From NCBI RefSeq assembly GCF_900107125.1, contig NZ_FNOU01000013.1, positions 19,226 to 83,225 on the forward strand: 64,000 nt of DNA, given 5' to 3'. Position 1 is the stretch's first letter; every line of letters begins with the position of its first letter. The translations under genes and the position numbers were made by a program. Below, one piece after another: positions 33,847-43,859 of the stretch. The DNA comes from Eubacterium barkeri. GTDB taxonomy: Bacteria; Bacillota; Clostridia; Eubacteriales; Eubacteriaceae. A model generated the notes under the pieces. It was not told where the DNA came from. It saw only the letters and a program-made list of their open reading frames with translations, and did no database searches.

Positions 33847-35622
33847 ATGCGCTATAATGAAGAAATCATTCAGAATGTCATTGAAGCCAATGATATCGTG
33901 GATATCATTTCCCAATATGTTACCCTCAAGCGTTCAGGACGATCCCACATGGGGTGTTGTCCCTTCCATAATGAAAAGACACCCTCCTTTTCGGTGTCCC
34001 AGGAGAAGCAGCTCTACCATTGCTTTGGCTGTGGCGTCGGAGGTAATGTCATCGGATTTGTGATGGCCATTGAAAACATGGGCTTTCCAGAGGCCCTGGA
34101 GTACTTGGCGGATCGGGTGGGGATTACCCTGCCCCGGATTGAAAATCCAGAAAAGGACCGGGAATATGAGAAAAAGGAACGGCTGTACGAGCTCCATCGC
34201 CAGCTGGCCAATCATTATTACCGGATTTTGAAAAAAAATGGGGAAGCCCAGCGCTATCTGGCTGGCCGGGGAATGAGTGCGGCGACCATTAAGGGGTTTG
34301 GCATTGGTTTGTCTTTAAATGAGTGGCAGGATGCCTGCCAGTATTTGCAGGGACAGGGCTTCACAGAGGACGAATTGCTGGAATCCGGACTGGTGCTTCG
34401 GGGAAAAAATGGCCGGTTATACGACCGTTTCAGAAACCGAATCATGATTCCCATCTTGAATATTCGGGGGAAAATCATCGGCTTTGGCGGCCGTCAGTTC
34501 GGTCAGTCCACCGATGGTCCCAAATACCTCAATTCACCAGAGACCCTTGTTTTTTCCAAAGGGTATGAGCTGTACAATCTTAATCAGGCCAAAAAGAAGA
34601 TCATAAACGAGCAAATGATTATTGTCGAGGGGTATATGGATGTCATTGCCCTGTGCCAGTATGGCATAGAGAATGCGGTGGCAGCCCTGGGTACCGCCTT
34701 TACCCCCTATCATGCGAAAACCCTTTCCCGCTACGTGAAGGAAGTGGTTCTTTGCTTTGATGGTGACCGGGCCGGAGAGGGTGCCACGGAAAAAGCCATC
34801 GCGATTTTAAAGAAGAGCACCTTGAATATCCGTGTCCTTCGCCTTGGAGCGGAAGAGGATCCGGACTCCTTCATCCGGGAAAAGGGAGTAGAGGCGTTTA
34901 GAGGACGCATCCGGGAGGCCGATACTGTACTGGATTTTGAGCTGCGACAATGTGCCAGGAACCACGACACCACCAATTCCGATGGGAAGGTTAAGTATTT
35001 AAATGAAGCCATTGGGCTTCTGAGAACCTTAAGCAATTCTGTGGAAATTGAACTGTATGCCAAAAAGGTGGCCCAAACAGCAGGCGTTTCCGCGGGCTTA
35101 GTCATGCGGGAGGCCATCCGGGTACAGAAGAATGGACAGGCCCCGGCCATCCGGGTGCCCTCCCAGGAAGCGGCATCCAGAATACCGAAGGCCTACGGGG
35201 ATGCTCAGATTTATATCCTAAAATATTTATTTCAGCATCAGGATAGATCGGTTTACAGCCGTCTGGCCCCAGAGGATTTCACACCGGGCTTTTATCAAAA
35301 GCTTTATGGTATATTAAAAGAGTTGGCAGAAGGCGGCGGAGGGCATCTCTCCCTGCCGGTCGTATTGGAACGATTCGAAACCGAAGAGGAGCGACGGGCT
35401 TTTTCGGAACTATCCTTTGAAAACGGCACGGAGGATGGTGAGCTGCTCATGGAAAGCATGAACACCATCCATTATTACCATTGCCGCTTAGACATACAAA
35501 GGCTGAAGGAGGAAATCGCCATGTTAGATGAGCGAAGTCCTGAGGGCATCCAGCTGGTTACCCAGCTTATGGCGTTAAAGAAAGAATTATCGAAGATTCA
35601 GGAGGTAAGAAATGGCGGATGA
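33847..35622 (+). CDS. dnaG: DNA primase
   Basis: Makes RNA primers at the replication fork. 591 aa. CHC2 zinc domain with CPFH (38-41) and HCFGC (58-62); TOPRIM core with [10 protein letters not shown] and [10 protein letters not shown]-terminal helicase-binding part. GGGAGGGG precedes the ATG. Its end overlaps rpoD by 11 bases: the classical macromolecular-synthesis pair. Confidence 0.97.
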   Translation: MRYNEEIIQNVIEANDIVDIISQYVTLKRSGRSHMGCCPFHNEKTPSFSVSQEKQLYHCFGCGVGGNVIGFVMAIENMGFPEALEYLADRVGITLPRIENPEKDREYEKKERLYELHRQLANHYYRILKKNGEAQRYLAGRGMSAATIKGFGIGLSLNEWQDACQYLQGQGFTEDELLESGLVLRGKNGRLYDRFRNRIMIPILNIRGKIIGFGGRQFGQSTDGPKYLNSPETLVFSKGYELYNLNQAKKKIINEQMIIVEGYMDVIALCQYGIENAVAALGTAFTPYHAKTLSRYVKEVVLCFDGDRAGEGATEKAIAILKKSTLNIRVLRLGAEEDPDSFIREKGVEAFRGRIREADTVLDFELRQCARNHDTTNSDGKVKYLNEAIGLLRTLSNSVEIELYAKKVAQTAGVSAGLVMREAIRVQKNGQAPAIRVPSQEAASRIPKAYGDAQIYILKYLFQHQDRSVYSRLAPEDFTPGFYQKLYGILKELAEGGGGHLSLPVVLERFETEEERRAFSELSFENGTEDGELLMESMNTIHYYHCRLDIQRLKEEIAMLDERSPEGIQLVTQLMALKKELSKIQEVRNGG

Positions 35623-36790
35623 TAAAAAAAGCTTAACCGAAGAGGCCTTTTTAGACGAACTGGGGGATGAGTCTTTAAATGCAGAATTAATGGAAATGCC
35701 AGAAGTACAGGCATTGCTTAAAAAGGGAAAGGAAAAGGGCTCCCTCAACAGCATTGATATTGACGATGCCCTGAGCAGCAAGGACCTGGACCCGGAAGAA
35801 ATCGATGCGATCTATATTCTTTTACAAAAGAATGGCATCAACCTGACCTTTAAAGATGAACCCCTCGGAGATGGACTGGATATTGATATTAACGTCGAGG
35901 AGCTGGAAGAAATCGAAGTGGACGAAGAGCCCATTGTGGAAGTGGACATTTCAGATTCCGTCAGCGTAAACGACCCGGTCCGGCTGTATCTCAAGGAGAT
36001 TGGTAAGGTTCCGCTGCTGAGTGCAGAGGAGGAAATGGACCTGGCCCAAAGGATGGAGCAGGGGGATGATTTTGCGAAAAAGAAGCTGGCAGAAGCCAAC
36101 CTTCGCCTGGTGGTCAGTATTGCCAAACGCTATGTCGGCCGCGGGATGTCCTTCCTTGATTTGATCCAGGAGGGAAATCTGGGGCTTATTAAAGCCGTGG
36201 AAAAATTTGACTACACCAAGGGATTTAAATTCAGTACCTATGCCACCTGGTGGATTCGTCAGGCCATTACCCGGGCCATTGCAGACCAGGCCCGGACCAT
36301 CCGTATTCCGGTGCATATGGTGGAAACCATCAATAAACTTATCCGGGTATCCCGTCAGCTGCTCCAGGAACTGGGGCGGGAACCCACCCCCGCAGAAATC
36401 GGCAAGGAAATGGGCTTTTCAGAAGAAAAGGTTCGGGAAATCCAAAAGATTGCCCAGGACCCGGTTTCCCTGGAAACCCCCATTGGGGAAGAAGAGGACA
36501 GCCATTTAGGGGACTTTATCCCCGATGATGAAGCCCCGGCTCCGGCAGAAGCCGCTTCCTTTGCCTTACTGAAGGAACAGCTGATTGAAGTCCTGAGCAC
36601 CCTGACCGAACGGGAAGAAAAGGTCCTGCGTCTGCGTTTTGGCTTAGACGACGGACGGGCCCGGACCCTGGAAGAAGTGGGGAAGGAATTCAACGTCACC
36701 AGAGAACGGATCCGGCAGATTGAGGCCAAGGCCTTGAGAAAGCTTCGTCATCCCAGCCGCAGTAAAAAGCTAAAGGATTATTTAACCTAA
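35612..36790 (+). CDS. rpoD: Primary sigma factor SigA (RpoD)
   Basis: Housekeeping sigma-70 factor, 392 aa. An acidic region 1.1-like part (1-120) is followed by region 1.2 ([17 protein letters not shown]), region 2 ([33 protein letters not shown]) and regions 3-4 ending in [19 protein letters not shown]. The promoters noted in this window (TTGACA-17-TATAAT) match its expected specificity. The start lies within the end of dnaG after AGGAGG. Confidence 0.97.
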   Translation: MADDKKSLTEEAFLDELGDESLNAELMEMPEVQALLKKGKEKGSLNSIDIDDALSSKDLDPEEIDAIYILLQKNGINLTFKDEPLGDGLDIDINVEELEEIEVDEEPIVEVDISDSVSVNDPVRLYLKEIGKVPLLSAEEEMDLAQRMEQGDDFAKKKLAEANLRLVVSIAKRYVGRGMSFLDLIQEGNLGLIKAVEKFDYTKGFKFSTYATWWIRQAITRAIADQARTIRIPVHMVETINKLIRVSRQLLQELGREPTPAEIGKEMGFSEEKVREIQKIAQDPVSLETPIGEEEDSHLGDFIPDDEAPAPAEAASFALLKEQLIEVLSTLTEREEKVLRLRFGLDDGRARTLEEVGKEFNVTRERIRQIEAKALRKLRHPSRSKKLKDYLT

Positions 36791-36791
36791 G

Positions 36792-37490
36792 ATGCTTTCG
36801 CCACGATTACAAATGCTCTATCACTGCACCCCCTGTGGGACGGTGGTGGCAGATATAGGGACCGACCATGGCTATCTGGTGACGGCACTGGTTCAAAAGG
36901 GTAAATGCCCCCGGGCCATCGCCTCAGATATCCATCCAAAGCCTTTATCCAAGGCCCAGCAGCGCATTGCGCTACTGGGCCTTGATGGGCATGTGGACAC
37001 CCGTTTAGGACCCGGCCTTTCGGTACTGTCCCCTGGGGAATGTCAAACGGTCATTGTCGCAGGGATGGGGGGCTATATGATCCGGGATATGTTAGCCGCA
37101 GATGAAAAAATAGCCCGATCGGTGGATACCTTTATCCTCCAGCCTATGAACAATGTACCGAAGCTGCGTCGGTATTTATGGGAAAACAACTACGTCATCC
37201 AGGATGAGGTCTTAGTCCAGGAGGAGGATCGGATTTATGAAATCATTGTCGCTAATCAGGGCCAGATGGCCCCATTAAAGGGCATCGACGATGTGCTGGG
37301 TTACGCCCCGGCGCGCCACACAGAAACATTGGTTTTTGCACGCTTCCTGCAAGAGAAAATAACAGCCGTCAGACGGACCTTATCTGAGCTTTCGGGCAAG
37401 GAAACACCCGGGGCAATGGTACGGCAGCAGGAGTGTGAGGCATTGCTTCAGGCACTTTTGGAGGTAGAAAATGGGATTAAAGGCAAGTAA
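36792..37490 (+). CDS. trmK: tRNA (adenine-22-N1)-methyltransferase
   Basis: 232 aa SAM methyltransferase that modifies A22 of tRNAs. It begins LSPRLQMLYHCTPCGTVVADIGTDHGYL, with SAM motif I ADIGTDHGYLV, and includes VIVAGMGGYMI and LQPMNNVPKLRRYL, all typical of TrmK/YqfN. One base after the rpoD stop, the same order as in Bacillus (rpoD-trmK-yqfO). Confidence 0.93.
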   Translation: MLSPRLQMLYHCTPCGTVVADIGTDHGYLVTALVQKGKCPRAIASDIHPKPLSKAQQRIALLGLDGHVDTRLGPGLSVLSPGECQTVIVAGMGGYMIRDMLAADEKIARSVDTFILQPMNNVPKLRRYLWENNYVIQDEVLVQEEDRIYEIIVANQGQMAPLKGIDDVLGYAPARHTETLVFARFLQEKITAVRRTLSELSGKETPGAMVRQQECEALLQALLEVENGIKGK

Positions 37491-38589
37491 GGTTTTTGGC
37501 TGTATTGAGGCGTTAGCCCCAAAGCGGCTGGCAGAATCCTGGGATAACGTTGGGCTGCAAATTGGTTCCTACAGTCAAATGGTCGAGCGAATTCTTTTAA
37601 CTTTGGATGTAACCCCGGCAGTGGTTCAGGAGGCCGTGGATTGTGGGGCTGATTTAATTATTTCCCACCATCCCTTTATTTTTAACGGCCTTAAGCATAT
37701 CTGTTTTGATGAGCATAGCGGTGCCCTGGTGGAAAAGCTCATTAAAAATGAGATTGGGGTATACACGGCCCATACCAATATTGATATTGCAGAATTTGGA
37801 TTGAATGATTATATTGCCAATACTTTGGGTATTGAAAACCGCCGTCCACTGGATCCGGCCGCCCAGGAAATGTACTATAAATTAGTGGTCTACGTTCCCG
37901 TGGAAAAAACGGCGGACATTCTGGAGGTTCTCGGTGAGAATGGTGCGGGTTTTATTGGGAACTACAGCCATTGTACCTTCAGAGCCACGGGGAAGGGGAC
38001 CTTTAAGCCCCTGGAAAACACCCATCCTTACATAGGAGCGGAAGGCCAGGTGGAAACCGTGGTGGAGGACCGTATTGAGACCATTATTGACGGACGAATG
38101 GTCAAAACAATGATCGGGAAGCTAAAGAAGGCCCATCCCTACGAGGAAATGGCCTACGATCTCTACCCCCTCGATGGGAACACCATGGTGGAAAAGGATG
38201 GCTTAGGCAAGATCGGGGAGCTGGAGGTTCCCATGACCCCGGATGCCTTTTTAAACCATGTGAAGACCGCCCTGAATTTAGGGTCCCTGCGAACGGCGGG
38301 AAACCCACCGGACACCATCCGTCGGGTAGCCCTGTGTACCGGCAGTGGGGCAGAGTTTATCGGTCTGGCCAAGCTTAAAAAAGCAAGTGTTTATATTACC
38401 GGGGACCTCAAATATCATGACGCCCAGCGGGCAGCTGAGAATAATTTGTGGGTCATCGATGCCGGCCATTTTGGAACGGAGAAGCTGGTGGTGGAGCTGC
38501 TGAAGCACACCATCGAAGCCGCTTTTCCCGGGGAACAGGTCCAATGTATCAAATCCCGGCAGAATCAGGATTTCTTTAAATACGAGTAA
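37471..38589 (+). CDS. Nif3-like dinuclear metal-centre protein (YqfO)
   Basis: 372 aa. The Nif3 halves (residues 1-125 and 250-372) flank an inserted CutA-like domain (about 130-235), the long YqfO form. Metal-binding residues are visible in ISHHPFIF, AHTNIDIAE and DAGHFGTE. Annotated in places as a GTP cyclohydrolase I type 2, but that activity is not established for most members. Overlaps trmK by 20 bases. Confidence 0.93.
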   Translation: MGLKASKVFGCIEALAPKRLAESWDNVGLQIGSYSQMVERILLTLDVTPAVVQEAVDCGADLIISHHPFIFNGLKHICFDEHSGALVEKLIKNEIGVYTAHTNIDIAEFGLNDYIANTLGIENRRPLDPAAQEMYYKLVVYVPVEKTADILEVLGENGAGFIGNYSHCTFRATGKGTFKPLENTHPYIGAEGQVETVVEDRIETIIDGRMVKTMIGKLKKAHPYEEMAYDLYPLDGNTMVEKDGLGKIGELEVPMTPDAFLNHVKTALNLGSLRTAGNPPDTIRRVALCTGSGAEFIGLAKLKKASVYITGDLKYHDAQRAAENNLWVIDAGHFGTEKLVVELLKHTIEAAFPGEQVQCIKSRQNQDFFKYE

Positions 38590-38601
38590 GGAGATGAGAA
38601 A

Positions 38602-39585
38602 ATGAATGTGTTAGTGTGCGGCGGTGCCGGATATATTGGTTCCCATATGGTGCGGGCTCTTCTCGACAAAGGATACGGTGTGGTGGTCTATGACAATCTA
38701 TCCACTGGACATCGGGGAGCGGTGCATCCCGATGCCGTCTTTGAAGAAGGGGATGTGCGCAATTACGCCAGCCTGGAACGGGTATTCCTGGACCATTCCA
38801 TTGACTGTGTCATGCATTTTTGCGCCAATTCCCTGGTTGGGGAAAGCATGGAAAAGCCCTTGGAATATTATGACAATAATGTTGGCGGTACCCTGTGCCT
38901 CCTCCGGGCCATGATCAATCATGATGTCAAGCGCTTTATCTTCTCTTCCACGGCGGCCACCTATGGCGAGCCGGAGGTATTACCCATTGAAGAGAAAGCC
39001 ACCACCTGCCCCACCAATACCTACGGAGAGACCAAGCTGGCCGTTGAAAAAATGTTGCCCTGGATGGCCAATGCCTATGGTCTTCAGTATAAGGTCTTTC
39101 GTTATTTTAATGCCTCCGGTGCCCACCCCGATGGCACCATTGGAGAGGACCACACGCCAGAGACCCATCTCATTCCCTTGATCCTTAAAACCGCCCAGGG
39201 CATCCGGGATAAAATCTTCGTCTTTGGGGATGATTATCCCACCCCGGATGGCAGCTGCATCCGGGATTATATCCATGTCATGGATATTGCCTCTGCCCAT
39301 ATCCTGGGAATGGAGCACCTCTTTGAAACAGGCATCAGCGACACCTATAATTTAGGGGATGGAAAGGGCTTTTCTGTTTTTGAGGTGATTGAAAAGGTGA
39401 AGGATATCACCGGGGAAGATTTTACCGTTGAGGTGGCAGACCGACGGTCCGGAGACCCGGCCAGACTCATTGCCAGCTCGGAGAAGGCCCGGAGAGTCCT
39501 GGGGTGGACACCGGATCACTCAACCCTGGAGAATATCATCGTCACGGCCTGGTGTTGGCACAAAAACCACCCAGCGGGATATTAA
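38602..39585 (+). CDS. galE: UDP-glucose 4-epimerase
   Basis: Interconverts UDP-Glc and UDP-Gal (possibly the N-acetyl forms). 327 aa SDR: GGAGYIGSHMVRAL, FSSTAATYGEP, catalytic YGETK, and the C-terminal DRRSGDPARLIAS with LGWTPDH. GGAGATG precedes the ATG. Co-directional with the housekeeping block; its sugar product could feed the polysaccharide locus at 48 kb. Confidence 0.95.
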   Translation: MNVLVCGGAGYIGSHMVRALLDKGYGVVVYDNLSTGHRGAVHPDAVFEEGDVRNYASLERVFLDHSIDCVMHFCANSLVGESMEKPLEYYDNNVGGTLCLLRAMINHDVKRFIFSSTAATYGEPEVLPIEEKATTCPTNTYGETKLAVEKMLPWMANAYGLQYKVFRYFNASGAHPDGTIGEDHTPETHLIPLILKTAQGIRDKIFVFGDDYPTPDGSCIRDYIHVMDIASAHILGMEHLFETGISDTYNLGDGKGFSVFEVIEKVKDITGEDFTVEVADRRSGDPARLIASSEKARRVLGWTPDHSTLENIIVTAWCWHKNHPAGY

Positions 39586-39621
39586 TCCTCTGGTGTCAAA
39601 CAAGTATTTGCCCATAAAAAA

Positions 39622-39652
39622 CATGGATATCCATGGGGTTTTCGGGTATAAT
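39622..39652 (+). promoter_or_regulatory. Putative iorAB promoter with a palindromic operator
   Basis: A perfect 14-bp palindrome, CATGGATATCCATG (39622-39635), covers the -35 position (TGGATA) of a promoter whose -10 TATAAT is at 39647-39652. The arrangement suits a repressor dimer. Confidence 0.5.
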
Positions 39653-39704
39653 TAAAAAATATTAAGTAATAATAGCGTAATCGCATGAGTTGGAGGGAAT
39701 CACA

Positions 39705-41483
39705 TTGAAGAAGCTTTTAACAGGTAATGAAGCTGTGGCACGGGGTGCCTGGGAAGCCGGTGTTAAGTTTGCATCGGCCTATCCCGGAACACCGAGTACA
39801 GAAATTTTAGAAAATATTGGGCCCTATAAAGAGATAACAGCAGAGTGGGCACCCAATGAAAAGACAGCGGTAGAGGCTGTTGCGGGGGCATCCATCGCCG
39901 GTATTCGTACCCTTGCTGCCATGAAGCACGTGGGGATGAATGTCGCGGCAGATCCCATGTTCACCTTCGCTTATCTGGGGGTGAATGGCGGATCGGTCCT
40001 CATTACGGCAGATGAGCCCGGGATGCATTCCTCCCAGAATGAACAGGATAACCGGCACTATGCCCGTCATGCCAAAATGCCCATGTACGAGCCATCCAAC
40101 AGCCAGGAAGCCAAGGATATGCTCAAGGATGCCTATGATATCAGTGAAAAATATGATTGTCCTGTCATTTATCGGATGACCACCCGGGTTTGTCATTCCA
40201 AGAGCATCGTCACCTGTGAGGATCGTCAGGAAGTAGCGGACAAGCCCTATGTGAAGGACGTTATGAAATACTGTCCCCTTCCGGCCCATGCCAAGGTGAT
40301 GCAGGTCAAGCTGGCTAAAAACTTTGAGGGCCTGGCAGAATATTCAGACAATTGCCAATGGAATACCGTAGAGTATCACGATTCCAAAATCGGGGTTATC
40401 GGCTCCGGTGTGGCGTTTCGTTACGCCAAGGAAGTCTTTGGTGACACCGCCTCTTACCTGAAAATTGGTTTTTCCTATCCACTGCCGAAAAAAATGATTG
40501 TTGATTTCGCCAGCAAGGTGGATACCCTCTATATCTTCGAAGAGAATGATCCCATTATGGAAACAGAAATCAAGGCCATGGGCATTGACTGCATTGGGAA
40601 GGATGTTCTCCCCAACCTGGGCGAGCTGACCCCAGACCGTATCCGGGTGGCATTGTCCGGTCAAAAGCCCGAGATGATCGAACCCAACGGGGATGTGGTC
40701 GTCGGCCGTCCCCCGGCATTTTGCGCCGGCTGCCCCCACCGTGGACTCTTCTACGAGTTAGGGCGTAAGAAAAATACCATGATCTTCAGCGATATCGGAT
40801 GTTACTCCCTGGGACTGGGAGCTCCCTATAATGCCACGGATGCCATGGTCTGCATGGGCGCCGGCATCAGCGGTGGTCACGGTGTGGCCAAGGCCATGAA
40901 AATCAAGGGAGAAGACACTCGGGTGGTCTCCGTCATGGGGGACTCCACCTTTTTCCATTCCGGTATTACCAGCTTAATGGATGCCACCTACAATAAAAGC
41001 GATTTAACGGTCGTTATTCTGGATAACCGGATCACAGGGATGACCGGGCATCAGGAAAACCCCGGCAGTGGCTTTGACTTAAAGGGCGAACCCGCACCGA
41101 TTATCGATATTGAGGCCGTGGTCCGGGCGGTTGGGGTCACCCAGGTCCGTTCCATCGACCCCAATAATCTGGAAGAAACCGCAGAAGCCCTGGATTGGGG
41201 AATGAACCAGGACGGGGTATCGGTTATTATCACCCGCTGGCCCTGTGCATTGAAGAAATTCTCCCAGGCCGATAAGGATGAATTCACCGGGGCCTTCACC
41301 AAGACCTGTGTGGTGGATGAGGAAACCTGTATCGGCTGTCGAGCCTGCTTAAAATCAGGCTGCCCAGCCCTGCTTTTCCATAAGGAAGAACGAAAATGTG
41401 AAATCGACCAGTCCATGTGCCTGGGCTGTGAGGTCTGCATGCAGATCTGCCCAGTGGAAGCGATCTCGGTAAAGGGGGAATAA
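39705..41483 (+). CDS. iorA: Indolepyruvate:ferredoxin oxidoreductase, alpha subunit
   Basis: Oxidatively decarboxylates aryl pyruvates (from Trp, Phe, Tyr transamination) to aryl-acetyl-CoA, reducing ferredoxin. 592 aa. N-terminal LLTGNEAVARGAWEAGV and SAYPGTPSTEI, TPP-binding VSVMGDSTFFHSGITSLMDA, and a C-terminal 2[4Fe-4S] ferredoxin domain with CIGCRACLKSGCP and CLGCEVCMQICP. I start at TTG 39705, after GGAGGGA; the frame extends to a TTG at 39690 that overlaps this site. Forms a heterodimer with the next gene product. Confidence 0.96.
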   Translation: MKKLLTGNEAVARGAWEAGVKFASAYPGTPSTEILENIGPYKEITAEWAPNEKTAVEAVAGASIAGIRTLAAMKHVGMNVAADPMFTFAYLGVNGGSVLITADEPGMHSSQNEQDNRHYARHAKMPMYEPSNSQEAKDMLKDAYDISEKYDCPVIYRMTTRVCHSKSIVTCEDRQEVADKPYVKDVMKYCPLPAHAKVMQVKLAKNFEGLAEYSDNCQWNTVEYHDSKIGVIGSGVAFRYAKEVFGDTASYLKIGFSYPLPKKMIVDFASKVDTLYIFEENDPIMETEIKAMGIDCIGKDVLPNLGELTPDRIRVALSGQKPEMIEPNGDVVVGRPPAFCAGCPHRGLFYELGRKKNTMIFSDIGCYSLGLGAPYNATDAMVCMGAGISGGHGVAKAMKIKGEDTRVVSVMGDSTFFHSGITSLMDATYNKSDLTVVILDNRITGMTGHQENPGSGFDLKGEPAPIIDIEAVVRAVGVTQVRSIDPNNLEETAEALDWGMNQDGVSVIITRWPCALKKFSQADKDEFTGAFTKTCVVDEETCIGCRACLKSGCPALLFHKEERKCEIDQSMCLGCEVCMQICPVEAISVKGE

Positions 41484-41485
41484 TC

Positions 41486-42061
41486 ATGGAAACAAAAAAT
41501 ATCTTATTGGTGGGTGTCGGTGGACAAGGCACCATCACCGCCGCAAAATTACTCACCCTTGGCCTGATGGAAGAGGGCTATGATGTGAAAATGAGCGAAA
41601 TCCACGGCATGAGCCAGCGTGGGGGCTCCGTTAGCTCCCAGGTCCGTTATGGGGATGATGTCCAATCGCCGGTCATTGAAAAAGGCACGGCGGATATTAT
41701 CGTAGCCTTTGAAAAAATGGAAGCCATGCGCTATATTGATTATCTTAAAAAAGACGGGGTGCTTATCGTCAATGACACCGAAATTTGGCCCATGCCGGTG
41801 ATCATCGGGAAGGCAGACTACCACGGACAGATTTTAGAGGAGTTAAATAAGCTGGCCACCGTCAAAACCATGAACGCCTCGGCAATGGCCGCAGAAATGG
41901 GGAATGACCGGGTGACCAATGTCATTCTTCTCGGGGCCATCATTAAATCCATGGGCCTCGACAATATTGATTGGGACACGATTATTGAAAATAACGTGAA
42001 GCCCAAGTTTGTGGAATTGAATAAAAAAGCCATTGTGGAGGGGATGGCTTTCGTAAAGTAG
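41486..42061 (+). CDS. iorB: Indolepyruvate:ferredoxin oxidoreductase, beta subunit
   Basis: 191 aa gamma-type domain of the oxoacid oxidoreductase: ILLVGVGGQGTITAAKLL, EIHGMSQRGGSVSSQVR, IVAFEKMEAMR. Two bases after iorA. The pair provides reduced ferredoxin from aromatic amino acids; paaK at 18 kb could recover ATP from the acyl-CoA. Confidence 0.96.
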   Translation: METKNILLVGVGGQGTITAAKLLTLGLMEEGYDVKMSEIHGMSQRGGSVSSQVRYGDDVQSPVIEKGTADIIVAFEKMEAMRYIDYLKKDGVLIVNDTEIWPMPVIIGKADYHGQILEELNKLATVKTMNASAMAAEMGNDRVTNVILLGAIIKSMGLDNIDWDTIIENNVKPKFVELNKKAIVEGMAFVK

Positions 42062-42063
42062 AT

Positions 42064-42354
42064 ATGGCGAAAACAGAGCATTTTAAATTCTTCCAGCACC
42101 GTGAATGTGAGTACTTTCCGTGTCACCGCGGGGTGCCGGAGGAGGCGTTCAACTGTTTATTCTGTTATTGTCCCCTTTATGCACTGGGTGATCAATGCGG
42201 CGGTCATTTTACCTACACCAAAAGTGGGATAAAGAACTGTACGGATTGTACCGTACCCCATCAGGCAAAAAACTATGACTATATAGTTGAGAAGGTAAGA
42301 ATCCTAATCGAACAGGTTAAGGAATCGAAAGAACCAGGAGGTAATGTGTTATGA
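42064..42354 (+). CDS. Cysteine-rich small domain protein
   Basis: 96 aa with ten Cys, including FFQHRECEYFPCH, NCLFCYCPLY, GDQCGG and KNCTDCTVPH. This is the cysteine-rich small domain family (PF04071-like), also fused to cobalamin-synthesis enzymes in other species and probably metal-binding. No activity is known. Two bases after iorB and overlapping plsY by 4. Confidence 0.85.
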   Translation: MAKTEHFKFFQHRECEYFPCHRGVPEEAFNCLFCYCPLYALGDQCGGHFTYTKSGIKNCTDCTVPHQAKNYDYIVEKVRILIEQVKESKEPGGNVL

Positions 42355-42986
42355 TCGTACTGTATGGTGTTCTATTAGTCGTTGCATCGTATTTTGTCGG
42401 GAATCTGGATTTTGCTTATATCGTTGTGAAGGCCGTGCGCCATGAGGATGTGCGGAATTATGGCAGCGGCAACGCCGGCACCACCAATGTCCTGCGGACC
42501 ATGGGGCTGAAATACGCCGTTCCCGTTTTTCTGCTGGATGCCTTGAAGGGCACGGTGTGTATCCTTGCTGCCCGGTTCCTGGTGGGGACCTTTGGATTGA
42601 GCGACTACTTTATCGCTGCTGCCGGAATCGCCGTTATCGCCGGGCATAACTGGCCGGTGTGCTTAGGCTTTCGTGGCGGGAAGGGAACCGCTACCTCCAT
42701 TGGCGTGTTCCTGGCCCTGGACCCCTTAGTGGCAGTCCTGGCCATCGTTGTGGGGCTGATCTTCCTGGCTATTTTTAAGATGGTATCTTTAACATCCATC
42801 ACGGGGATGGTTGCCCTGCCCATCGTAACCCTCATTATCCGGGGCTTTACCTTTACACCAGAGCTGCTGCTGGCACTCTTCCTCTGCGTTTCCACCGTCT
42901 TTCAGCATCGATCCAATATCAAGCGGATCATGGCAGGGACAGAGAGTAAAATCGGCCAGAAGGTGGACATGAATAAAAAGAAGTAA
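42351..42986 (+). CDS. plsY: Acyl-phosphate glycerol-3-phosphate acyltransferase
   Basis: First acylation of phospholipid synthesis, using acyl-phosphate made by PlsX. 211 aa with about five membrane segments. Family motifs: YFVGNLDFAYIV, RNYGSGNAGTTNVLR, LDALKGTVCILAAR, GHNWPVCLGFRGGKGTATSIG. AGGAGG precedes the ATG. Terminator follows. Confidence 0.96.
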   Translation: MIVLYGVLLVVASYFVGNLDFAYIVVKAVRHEDVRNYGSGNAGTTNVLRTMGLKYAVPVFLLDALKGTVCILAARFLVGTFGLSDYFIAAAGIAVIAGHNWPVCLGFRGGKGTATSIGVFLALDPLVAVLAIVVGLIFLAIFKMVSLTSITGMVALPIVTLIIRGFTFTPELLLALFLCVSTVFQHRSNIKRIMAGTESKIGQKVDMNKKK

Positions 42987-42995
42987 GAAACAATA

Positions 42996-43031
42996 GGGGG
43001 TGTGTCTGAGGTGTTCAGCACGCCCTTTTTT
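42996..43031 (+). terminator. Terminator of the iorAB-plsY unit
   Basis: GGGTGTG plus CTGA (42998-43009) pairs with TCAG plus CACGCCC (43015-43025), one bulge, then six T. Confidence 0.88.
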
Positions 43032-43082
43032 CGCGTAAGATACCAGAACAGCAGCGTAGAACTTTATGAAAGGTGGTAACCG

Positions 43083-43859
43083 GTGCAGGCATTTTTAAAT
43101 CGTTATTTTTTTCCGCCCCATGTGACACCACAGAATCGGGTGTTTTCACCAGAACATTTTATTTTATCCGGGCTGATCATTCTGGCCATTATCTTGATTA
43201 TCCGACTTCAGATGAAGCGCAATGACTCAGCATTCAGCCAGCGGCTTCTGTACGGCCTGGGGGCGACCATGCTGTGCCTGGAGATCTTCCGGGTGAGCTG
43301 GCTGACCACCTTCTACGGGTGGGATTTGCGCAACCTGCGTTTTGACTGGTGTAATCAAGTCTGTATGGTGTTGCCCTGGATCATTCTGTTTAAATGGAAG
43401 AAGGCCTATCCCTTTATCGATGTGCTTTCCATCATCGGCGGATCCATGGTTCTACTGTATCCCCTTTGGGTCTTTTATGACTATGCGGGAATCCATATCA
43501 TGGCGGTACAGAGTATGCTTTCCCATGGGATAATGGTCCTGATTCCACTCACCATCCCCTTCACCCTGGAAAATAATGTGGAGATTAATAAGAGCTGGAA
43601 GCCTTTGGCTGGCCTCAGTGTGATGCTGACGGTGGCCTTCGCCATGTCCAGAAAGCTCAATGTCAATTATTTACTCATGAAAGGGGCCAATGGCATTCCT
43701 GTTCTCCAGCGAATTCCGACACCCTGGCATTGGGTGGTTATTTTACCCATTTTCATCGGCGGTATTCTGCTGGTCTGGCGTCTCCTTCAGTGGTATAATG
43801 GGGTTATCGCAAAGAAAGTAGGGGTACGCAATGAGAATATTGGCTATTTACAGCAGTAA
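43083..43859 (+). CDS. YwaF/TMEM164-like integral membrane protein
   Basis: 258 aa with about seven membrane segments. It has the spacing of the YwaF (TIGR02206-like) family and a conserved-looking FDWCNQVCMVLPWI helix. Function unknown. Start GTG after AAAGGTGG. First of a tightly packed run (43083-48103) in which most neighbours overlap or nearly abut. Confidence 0.75.
   Translation: MQAFLNRYFFPPHVTPQNRVFSPEHFILSGLIILAIILIIRLQMKRNDSAFSQRLLYGLGATMLCLEIFRVSWLTTFYGWDLRNLRFDWCNQVCMVLPWIILFKWKKAYPFIDVLSIIGGSMVLLYPLWVFYDYAGIHIMAVQSMLSHGIMVLIPLTIPFTLENNVEINKSWKPLAGLSVMLTVAFAMSRKLNVNYLLMKGANGIPVLQRIPTPWHWVVILPIFIGGILLVWRLLQWYNGVIAKKVGVRNENIGYLQQ

Noticed and set aside
39807..40289. 160-codon minus-strand ORF inside iorA
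   Set aside because: Antisense shadow; iorA is a complete and well-recognised gene.
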